64,000 nt of DNA from Chitinophaga pinensis (GTDB lineage: Bacteria; Bacteroidota; Bacteroidia; NS11-12g; UBA955). Below, piece after piece: positions 52,005-59,770 of the stretch. Position 1 is the first letter of the stretch, and the number at the start of each line of letters is the position of its first letter. Under the pieces are notes generated by a model. The model saw only the letters and a list, made by a program, of their open reading frames with translations. It had not been told where the DNA came from and made no database searches. The stretch covers positions 17,944-81,943 of the forward strand of contig CAMDDG010000004.1 in NCBI GenBank assembly GCA_945890895.1. Direction: 5' to 3'. A program made the position numbers and the translations under genes.

Positions 52005-52583
52005 GTGTTGCTACTTAGAAATAAAGTGAAAATTAAAGTACTTGAAATAGCTAATTTGCGAACAGGGCTGTTTGCAAAACCCTTATCGATGGGTGACGTC
52101 GTGTATCTGCAATCAAAGCATTTCGACGAACAGGGTAACTTGATTACTATACCTCATGCAGATTTAAATTATTCGGATATTTCGGAAAAGCACTTGCTGG
52201 TTCCCGGTGATGTTGTTTTTGCTTCTAAAGGGAGTAAGAATTTTGCTGCTGTTTTTGAAGGAGGAAATTTTGCCGCAGTTGCATCAACTTCATTTTTTGT
52301 GATTCGCATAACTGATTCCCGAATCATTCCTGAATACTTAGCATGGTTCCTTAATTATACCAATACTCAAGAATTTATAAAATCACAGGCTAAAGGCACC
52401 TCTATGCCATCAATTTCCATCAAAGTGATAGAAAATGTTGAAATACCGTTATTGACTTTTGAAGAACAGCGAATGATGATTCAAATTGCCAAACTAAGAG
52501 TTCGCGAAAAGGACATAATTAATCAATTACAAATTCAAAAAGATAAAAAAATTCAAATTCAAATTAGTAAATTACTCAAATAA
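52005..52583 (+). CDS. Half-size Type I restriction specificity (HsdS-like) protein, single TRD
   Basis: GDVVFASKGSKNFAAVFEGGNFAAVASTSFFVIRI...IPEYLAWFLNYTNTQEFIKSQAKGTSMPSISIKVIENVEIPLLTFEEQ; GTG start, 2 nt before hsdM. Confidence 0.8.
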   Translation: MLLLRNKVKIKVLEIANLRTGLFAKPLSMGDVVYLQSKHFDEQGNLITIPHADLNYSDISEKHLLVPGDVVFASKGSKNFAAVFEGGNFAAVASTSFFVIRITDSRIIPEYLAWFLNYTNTQEFIKSQAKGTSMPSISIKVIENVEIPLLTFEEQRMMIQIAKLRVREKDIINQLQIQKDKKIQIQISKLLK

Positions 52584-52585
52584 TC

Positions 52586-54145
52586 ATGACTAAAATAAAC
52601 CAAAAAGACATTAACGACGCAGTTTGGAAAGCTTGTGACACGTTTCGTGGAAGCATAGATCCCAGTGTATATAAGGACTATGTGCTCACTATGCTTTTCT
52701 TAAAATATCTTAGTGATGTTCATGATGATAAAATGGACGGATATCTGAAAAAATACAACAATGATATTGATCGTGCAAAACGGTCAATGCAACATGAGCG
52801 ATTTGTGGTGCCCGAGCACAGTCATTTTAAGTTTTTATATGAAAATAGAAACGAAGCCAATATTGGTGAATTAATTAATATTGCACTCACCGATTTGGAA
52901 GAAGCAAATCGCGATAAACTATACAGCGAAGATGGTGCTGGAATTTTCCAGAACATAGATTTTAATAATAGTAAGTTGGGTGAACCGAAGGATAAAAACC
53001 AACGATTGAAAACTTTGCTGATTGATTTCAATTCTGAAAAATTGGATTTGCGCCCTTCGCATGTTGGTGGTGCAGATATCATTGGAGGTGCATACGAGTT
53101 CCTGATTGCAAACTTTGCTAGTGATGCTGGTAAAAAAGCGGGAGAATTTTACACGCCAAATGAAGTATCTGCTTTATTAGCAAAGTTGACACAAAGCAAA
53201 CCGGGTTCGCGTATTTGTGATCCCACTTGTGGTTCTGGTTCATTGCTTATCAAAGCCGGAACAGAAGTTGGCTCAGATAATTTTTCTTTATACGGGCAAG
53301 AAGCCAATGGAAGTACCTGGGCATTGGCAGTGATGAATATGTTCCTGCATGGATTTGACAACGCCACTATCCGTTGGGGTGACACCATTCGCAATCCTAA
53401 ATTAAAAGAGGGTGATGCGTTGATGAAGTTTGATACTGTTGTTGCTAATCCTCCTTTCTCATTGGATAAATGGGGAAAGGTGGAAGATAAAGATGGCGAT
53501 AAGACTACGGTGAGCTATGATCCAGAAAGTGATAAGTACAATCGTTTTTGGAGAGGTGTTCCCCCGAAGAGTAAGGGTGATTGGGCATTTATTAGTCATA
53601 TGATTGAAACGCTGAATGAGCATGGAAAAGCAGGAGTGGTAGTACCTCACGGTGTATTATTCCGTGGAAGCAGTGAAGGAAAAATCAGAAAAAAGACCGT
53701 TGAAGAAAATTTATTGGAAGCTGTTATTGGCTTACCTGCGAACTTGTTCTTTGGAACAGGTATTCCGGCTGCAATCATGGTTTTTAACAAAGCAAAAGCG
53801 AGTGAGCATGTATTGTTTATAGATGCCAGTCAGCATTTTGAAAGTGCAAAGAATCAAAACAAATTGCGTGAAAACGATATCGAACACATTGTATCTGCTT
53901 ACAGAGAATTTGCAAAAGGTAAGATGAAGCCTGGAATAGTAGAAGAGAAATATAGCTATGTGGCAACATTCAATGAGATTGAAGAAAACGATTTCAATTT
54001 AAACATCCCTCGTTATGTGGACACTTTTGAAGAAGAAGCGGAGGTTGATATTACTGCGGTTCAAACCGAAATTGAAGGCCTCGAAAGAGAGTTGTTTAAA
54101 GTGCAGCAAGAAATTAATCAGTACTTAACTCAATTAATGAAATGA
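52586..54145 (+). CDS. hsdM: Type I restriction-modification N6-adenine methyltransferase
   Basis: GEFYTPNEVSALLAKL...RICDPTCGSGSLLIKAG; NPPF motif (VVANPPFSLDKWG). Confidence 0.97.
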   Translation: MTKINQKDINDAVWKACDTFRGSIDPSVYKDYVLTMLFLKYLSDVHDDKMDGYLKKYNNDIDRAKRSMQHERFVVPEHSHFKFLYENRNEANIGELINIALTDLEEANRDKLYSEDGAGIFQNIDFNNSKLGEPKDKNQRLKTLLIDFNSEKLDLRPSHVGGADIIGGAYEFLIANFASDAGKKAGEFYTPNEVSALLAKLTQSKPGSRICDPTCGSGSLLIKAGTEVGSDNFSLYGQEANGSTWALAVMNMFLHGFDNATIRWGDTIRNPKLKEGDALMKFDTVVANPPFSLDKWGKVEDKDGDKTTVSYDPESDKYNRFWRGVPPKSKGDWAFISHMIETLNEHGKAGVVVPHGVLFRGSSEGKIRKKTVEENLLEAVIGLPANLFFGTGIPAAIMVFNKAKASEHVLFIDASQHFESAKNQNKLRENDIEHIVSAYREFAKGKMKPGIVEEKYSYVATFNEIEENDFNLNIPRYVDTFEEEAEVDITAVQTEIEGLERELFKVQQEINQYLTQLMK

Positions 54146-55305
54146 TGAATTTGAATGATAATATTCCAAAAGATTGGAATATAAAAGAGCTTAGTAAAAT
54201 TGTTGATTTTCTTGACGGAAAGAGAAAGCCAATTAAGGATAGTGATAGAAATAAAATGCAAGGCGAATATCCTTATTATGGCGCTTCCGGTATTATTGAC
54301 TATGTTAACGACTATATTTTTGATGAGGAGTTAATCCTACTAGGTGAAGATGGGGCTAATATAATTAATAGAAATTCACCTTTGGCATTTAGAGTTTCGG
54401 GAAAAATTTGGGTAAATAATCATGCTCATGTATTGAAGCCTTTGAATGGTTATGACATAGGCTATATCACTGAATTTTTGGAAAGCATTAAATACGATAT
54501 GTACAATACTGGAACGGCTCAGCCAAAACTAAACAAAGAAGTTTGTAAGGGAATACCAGTTCTGCTACCTCCACTCCCCGAGCAAAAAGCCATCGCCCAA
54601 GTATTAAGCACTACAGATGCCGCTATTCACACAACTGAAAAACTTATTGCCCAAAAAGAACTACGTAAAAAATGGTTAATGCAGCAGCTACTTACTGGGA
54701 AGAAAAGATTGAAGGGGTTTGGTAACAAAATTGAGTTTAGGGTTATTGGGCAATACCTAAATGAAGTCTCAGAACGAAACAAGAACTCCAAAGTGTCAAA
54801 TGTTTTGTCAGTTACAAATTCTCGGGGTTTTATAAATCAATCAGACCAATTTGATCGTTCTGTTGCAAGTGAGGATGCTTCAAATTATAAGATTGTTAGA
54901 AAAGGGCAATTTGCATACAATCCATCTCGTGTTAATGTTGGCTCACTTGATCTACTCAGAAATTTTGAAATTGGAATTTTAAGTCCAATGTATGTAGTTT
55001 TTGAAACAAATAAAGCTCATTTACTTCCTGAGTATTTCTATTTTCAATTAAAAACTCAATGGTTTTACGGTCATATCCCAATGTTTGTACAAGGTAGTGT
55101 AAGAGATAGTCTATCTTTCGATGGGTTATGCTCAATGAAGTTTTTTGTGCCATCACTTGAAGAACAAACCGCAATTACTCAAGTCTTGCAAGCCGCAGAT
55201 AAAGAAATCAATTTATTAAAAGCAAAAGCTCAAAAATTAAGAGAGTATAAGAAGGGGTTGATGCAGCAATTGTTAACAGGGAAAGTAAGACTCAAAATAA
55301 ATTAG
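54142..55305 (+). CDS. hsdS: Type I restriction specificity subunit, two TRDs
   Basis: Two TRD halves each ending in LMQQLLTGK(K/V)RLK; LLPPLPEQKAIAQVL / VPSLEEQTAITQVL. Confidence 0.94.
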   Translation: MMNLNDNIPKDWNIKELSKIVDFLDGKRKPIKDSDRNKMQGEYPYYGASGIIDYVNDYIFDEELILLGEDGANIINRNSPLAFRVSGKIWVNNHAHVLKPLNGYDIGYITEFLESIKYDMYNTGTAQPKLNKEVCKGIPVLLPPLPEQKAIAQVLSTTDAAIHTTEKLIAQKELRKKWLMQQLLTGKKRLKGFGNKIEFRVIGQYLNEVSERNKNSKVSNVLSVTNSRGFINQSDQFDRSVASEDASNYKIVRKGQFAYNPSRVNVGSLDLLRNFEIGILSPMYVVFETNKAHLLPEYFYFQLKTQWFYGHIPMFVQGSVRDSLSFDGLCSMKFFVPSLEEQTAITQVLQAADKEINLLKAKAQKLREYKKGLMQQLLTGKVRLKIN

Positions 55306-55309
55306 AGAT

Positions 55310-57595
55310 ATGCAATTGAATTTCTTTCCCATTCAATTTGAATTTGAAAAGTTTCAGATTAATTCTGAGCCATATAACGAAGAGCGTCTTGCCGCACTGA
55401 GAAATTTACATAATTCAACACATTCATTTTTCAGAAATGGAGATTCAATTTACATATCCAATAAAGATGGCGGCGATAATGTTGCAATTGGAAATTATTC
55501 TGAAAAAAGCATATTTGGGGATAACCAAATAACCTCTTCATTGATAAAACATATCTTCTTCAGAACTTTTAAAGACCGCTTCCCTCAGTATACTCCTGTA
55601 GATTTTTATCCTTTCCGTTTTTTCTCTGGTAAAGAAGACATTATTAAAAATGCATTACCTGATAATTTGAAGGATAAAATTGGTTACAAAAAGCTCATTG
55701 AGGTTCAGTTAAGGTTGACTGAAATTAATGGGGTAAAACGTTTCGGCTTTTTAATAAACATTCGAAGGAATTGGATTTTCAAACTTAGCTGTTATGAGCT
55801 TAATGCCGAAGGTTTTGACTTGAAAGGGTTAGATGTTTTGCATGCTGAAACACTACCCGGATTGACCAATATACTTGCACCAAACGAAGAATTTGTTGGG
55901 GTATTAAAGGAGGTAATAGGTACTAAGGCAATAATAGAAACAAATGAGGGATCGAAAGAATTTGAATTAAACGAATTGTTTATTCGTAAATCAAAATTCA
56001 ATATTGGCAAATATCTGACCTTTGCCACTTCACAACAAAAATGCGATGAGATACTAAATATAATCGAGAGTAAACGTTCAGACATTTATAATCCCAAGAA
56101 TCTGTATGCAGAAATTACCAAAATAGCAGAAAATCTGTTCACTCAAAATGGACAACCTATTCTATTTCAAAACAAAGACAGTTTTTGTTTTACAGTAGAT
56201 CATAAACCACTTGGTCTTTCTAATACAATTGAGTTAAAAACACCTACGTTTATTTTTGACCATGCTGCCACTAAAACTAATAATTACAATCCGGATGCTG
56301 GGTTATCAAATTATGGGCCTTATGACAGTATTACTTTCGATATCAAGACACCTAAAATACTTTGTATTTGCAACAAGCAAAATCGAGGCAACTTTACAAA
56401 ATTTTTATCCAGTCTTAAAGATGGGCTTCCTCAATCCAAATATTTTCAAAAAGGACTGCAAAAGAAATACGATTTACAAGATGTGGTGTTTGACATTAAG
56501 GAAATTCAGGATTATACGTTAAATGAATACCTCAACGCAATTAAAAGTGATGATGATGGCAAACCACATTTAGCCATAATTGAAATTCCGGCAGCTTTTA
56601 AAAAATATGATGATCGCAAAAATCCATACTTTGCAATAAAAGCAAAACTGCTATCGCTCGAAATACCAGTTCAATATATCACGACTGAAATTGTAAAAAA
56701 TCACAATGAATACATTTTAAACTCTCTCGCATTACAACTTTATGCAAAACTCGGCGGTATTCCGTGGGTGTTACCTTCGCAGCGTTCCGTTGATAGAGAA
56801 ATCGTAATCGGTATCGGACACAGTTGGCTTAGGAATAATCAATATGCAGGAGCCGAACAAAACAGAGTGGTTGGTATTACAACTTTTCTTTCAGGAGATG
56901 GTCAATATTTACTATCAGATAAGGTAAAGGAAGTAGCTTTTGATGACTACTTTTCTGAACTACTCAAAAGCCTCAGAACTTCAATTGAAAAGCTATCCTC
57001 AGAATATGGTTGGGCTGAAGGTGACACAGTGCTTTTGATTTTTCACATATTTAAACCCATCAAAAACACTGAGTTTGATGTAATCAGTCAATTAGTGAAA
57101 GAAATATCTCGATTCAAGATAAAGTTTGCTTTTGTTACTATAAGCCAAATACACCCTACAATGCTGTTTGATATAAATCAACATGGCGTGCAGAAGTACG
57201 GAAGTAGAAATTTAATTGGAGCATATATTCCGAATAGGGCTTCAAATGTTTTTTTAGATTCTGAAACATGCATAGTTCAAATGTTGGGAGCTAATGAATT
57301 AAAAACCACTAAGCAAGGGATGAGTAAGCCCATACAGATAAAAATTCGCACACCACAAGGCAACTATGATAATAATGGTTTAAATGAAATGATTTTTCAT
57401 GATTTGAGCTATATCACTCAGCAGATATTTTCATTTACTTATTTGTCATGGAGAAGTTTTTTGCCAGGAGAAGAACCTGCCACTATGAAATATTCTAACC
57501 TTATTTCTCGCTTACTTGGTAAGATGAGAAATATTCCCGGTTGGAATGCAGATAACTTAAACTATGGATTAAAAAGAAAAAAATGGTTTCTATAG
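55310..57595 (+). CDS. Prokaryotic Argonaute (long, MID-PIWI C-terminal half), predicted catalytically inactive
   Basis: GLSNYGPYD at MID start; NPYFAIKAKLLSLEIPVQYIT...LQLYAKLGGIPWVL (MID Y-K-Q-K pocket pattern); PIWI EIVIGIGHS, LLIFHIFKPIKNTE, SFTYLSWRSFLPGEEPATMKYSNLISRLLGKM. Confidence 0.87.
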   Translation: MQLNFFPIQFEFEKFQINSEPYNEERLAALRNLHNSTHSFFRNGDSIYISNKDGGDNVAIGNYSEKSIFGDNQITSSLIKHIFFRTFKDRFPQYTPVDFYPFRFFSGKEDIIKNALPDNLKDKIGYKKLIEVQLRLTEINGVKRFGFLINIRRNWIFKLSCYELNAEGFDLKGLDVLHAETLPGLTNILAPNEEFVGVLKEVIGTKAIIETNEGSKEFELNELFIRKSKFNIGKYLTFATSQQKCDEILNIIESKRSDIYNPKNLYAEITKIAENLFTQNGQPILFQNKDSFCFTVDHKPLGLSNTIELKTPTFIFDHAATKTNNYNPDAGLSNYGPYDSITFDIKTPKILCICNKQNRGNFTKFLSSLKDGLPQSKYFQKGLQKKYDLQDVVFDIKEIQDYTLNEYLNAIKSDDDGKPHLAIIEIPAAFKKYDDRKNPYFAIKAKLLSLEIPVQYITTEIVKNHNEYILNSLALQLYAKLGGIPWVLPSQRSVDREIVIGIGHSWLRNNQYAGAEQNRVVGITTFLSGDGQYLLSDKVKEVAFDDYFSELLKSLRTSIEKLSSEYGWAEGDTVLLIFHIFKPIKNTEFDVISQLVKEISRFKIKFAFVTISQIHPTMLFDINQHGVQKYGSRNLIGAYIPNRASNVFLDSETCIVQMLGANELKTTKQGMSKPIQIKIRTPQGNYDNNGLNEMIFHDLSYITQQIFSFTYLSWRSFLPGEEPATMKYSNLISRLLGKMRNIPGWNADNLNYGLKRKKWFL

Positions 57596-58491
57596 AAAAC
57601 AAAATTCGTTATCTAAATAGTATTAGTGAAAGCCCTAAACTATCAGCAGTAAGCCAATTGCTAAATGGAAAACCTATAGCTCATCCAAACAATTTGGATT
57701 TGAGCGAAACCGATGAAATATATTTTAGAATTATTTTAGCAATACAAGCTAACGATAAATCAGAATTCGAAAAATATTATAATAAAAAGAGCAAGAGTAA
57801 TCCCAATAAAGAATCTCCTGCCCCTTTCGTAAATGATGATTTTCTGATATTCTCAATTATTCTGGGTGTCAAAAAATTTAACATTGACAAAAGTTGGATT
57901 AAAAATATCGTTTCGATTAGGAGTAAAAGTTCGATAACAACAACTTTTAGCAATCTTATAGCTGAAAATTATTACAGTACATTAAATCTGCCTGAAATAG
58001 TACTAATGTATTTGCAGCAAATCGATCAACAACTTATTACAAACGAATTTCTTAATTCTACTTTTAGATCAATAAATGAAAATACATTATTGTTTGAAGG
58101 TAAAAGTGATTTTCAAATATTATGTGCAATCCATTCGTATAATTCAATAATTCAGCTCAAAGAAGCGCCTCCTGGAAGCGAACAACATTTAATGAAATTA
58201 TTTGATGAAAGCTTTATTAGAAGAACAAAAGTGCTTTCTTGGTTATTACAGCTGGGATTGTTGTTTGGGGTATTCTTTTGTCTTTTTAAGTTGCCTGTAT
58301 TTTCTCCAGAAATAATAAAAAAAATTGAAGAGTACGGGTATGTTTTTAATCTATTTGGTGCAATAGGAATTACATTACTAGGAGATCAATGGGGCATTAT
58401 AAAGAGAAAAAGACATGAGTTAATAATGGTTTTTTTTGGTTATCCTAACGAGCTTATTAAAATAAAAAATAATAAAAATTATGGCATATAA
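57583..58491 (+). CDS. Argonaute-associated two-TM membrane protein (candidate effector)
   Basis: Overlaps pAgo by 13 nt; about 200-aa soluble N-terminal part then VLSWLLQLGLLFGVFFCLFKLPVF and YGYVFNLFGAIGITLLG helices, basic C-terminus. Confidence 0.65.
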   Translation: MVSIENKIRYLNSISESPKLSAVSQLLNGKPIAHPNNLDLSETDEIYFRIILAIQANDKSEFEKYYNKKSKSNPNKESPAPFVNDDFLIFSIILGVKKFNIDKSWIKNIVSIRSKSSITTTFSNLIAENYYSTLNLPEIVLMYLQQIDQQLITNEFLNSTFRSINENTLLFEGKSDFQILCAIHSYNSIIQLKEAPPGSEQHLMKLFDESFIRRTKVLSWLLQLGLLFGVFFCLFKLPVFSPEIIKKIEEYGYVFNLFGAIGITLLGDQWGIIKRKRHELIMVFFGYPNELIKIKNNKNYGI

Positions 58492-59566
58492 AATTCCGCA
58501 ACTCCCTTTGGGCTTGGATATAGAATCTAAAGCCATTTTGAAAAAATCGGCTTCCGCTCGTAGTGCATTGGCAGAAATGAAGGGTGCAGCTTTGAGCATT
58601 CCAAATGAAAGTATACTTATTAGTACGCTTTCATTGCAGGAAGCCAAAGACAGTTCTGCAATTGAGAACATTATAACTACACATGATGAATTGTATCAAG
58701 GCGATTATTTGAAGAAGGAGTTTAAATCCATAGCCTCGAAGGAAGTGCACAACTATGCAGAAGCTTTGCGTTGGGGGTTTGAAACGGTTAGGAGCAAAGG
58801 GATTTTGATTAATAACCACATCATTCAAATGCAAGCAAAGCTTGAGGAAAATGATGCCGGCTTTAGAAAAGTGCCAGGTACAGAATTAAAAAACGAACAG
58901 ACTGGAGAAATCGTTTATACACCACCACAAACCCATGAAGAAGTAGTTGCTTTCATGAGCAATTTGGAAAAGTTTATTAATGACAATGAACTGTGCGATT
59001 GGGATCCTTTGGTAAAAATGGCAATTATCCATCATCAGTTTGAAAGCATCCATCCATTTTATGATGGAAATGGTAGAACAGGTAGAATTATCAATATACT
59101 GTACTTGGTTAAGGAAGGGTTGTTGAATTTACCAATTCTCTACCTGAGCCGTTATATCAACCAAAACAAAGGAGACTATTATCGCCTTCTGCAAAAAGTA
59201 CGAACGCAAAATGCCTGGGATGAATGGGTGCTTTATATTTTGGATGGTGTGGAACAAACGTCATTGCAAACCATTAAAATCATTGAAGGGATTAAGGTTT
59301 TGATGCTGAAACATAAGAAAAAAATTAGAGAGAATACTAAGTTTTACAGTCAGGATTTAATCAACAACCTATTTAAACATCCTTATACAAAAATTGATTT
59401 TGTAATGGCTGATTTGGAGGTTAGTCGCTTAACGGCCACCAAGTATTTAGATGAGCTTGAGCAAATTGGCATTGTGCAAAAAGTGAAGTTGGGCAGGGAT
59501 AATTATTACATTAATACCGATCTCTACAATCTGCTATCAAACGTGAATCAAATCAAACATGTATAG
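58481..59566 (+). CDS. Fic-family protein with C-terminal winged HTH, N-terminal inhibitory-helix motif
   Basis: HPFYDGNGRTGR (Fic motif), SSAIEN ([S/T]xxxE[G/N]), C-terminal FVMADLEVSRLTATKYLDELEQIGIVQKV. Confidence 0.94.
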   Translation: MAYKIPQLPLGLDIESKAILKKSASARSALAEMKGAALSIPNESILISTLSLQEAKDSSAIENIITTHDELYQGDYLKKEFKSIASKEVHNYAEALRWGFETVRSKGILINNHIIQMQAKLEENDAGFRKVPGTELKNEQTGEIVYTPPQTHEEVVAFMSNLEKFINDNELCDWDPLVKMAIIHHQFESIHPFYDGNGRTGRIINILYLVKEGLLNLPILYLSRYINQNKGDYYRLLQKVRTQNAWDEWVLYILDGVEQTSLQTIKIIEGIKVLMLKHKKKIRENTKFYSQDLINNLFKHPYTKIDFVMADLEVSRLTATKYLDELEQIGIVQKVKLGRDNYYINTDLYNLLSNVNQIKHV

Positions 59567-59748
59567 AAAATGAATCTTTCCTATACATGTTTTTGGTACA
59601 TGTATAGGGTAAAATAGTTAAGTACAACACCTACAAAGTGAAAAAAGCGCAAAATATTAGTTCGAAATTGGACTCAGTTAAAGAAAAAAGGCAAAAACTA
59701 TACATATCAGGTTCAACGTGTATAGAAAAAAGCACTTTCTTATACATG
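59558..59748. repeat. Symmetric array of CATGTATAG/CTATACATG sites between fic and hsdR
   Basis: 32-bp inverted repeat 59558-59589 (perfect 9-bp arms), half sites 59599-59607 and 59698-59706 (one mismatch), second 32-bp inverted repeat 59717-59748 (one mismatch per arm). Confidence 0.9.
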
Positions 59749-59770
59749 ACAATTGAAAAAAAAGAATGTA

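Noticed and set aside
55310-57595. Assignment to the PIWI-RE family
   Set aside because: The helicase/nuclease partners typical of PIWI-RE loci are absent, and the MID and PIWI motifs read like ordinary pAgo.
58481-59566. Fic as a toxin with separate antitoxin (fic/phd-type TA pair)
   Set aside because: The inhibitory motif SSAIEN is in the same protein and the neighbours do not resemble antitoxins.
59558-59748. CRISPR array
   Set aside because: Sites are inverted, only 9 bp and unevenly spaced, with no cas genes; not a direct-repeat/spacer array.
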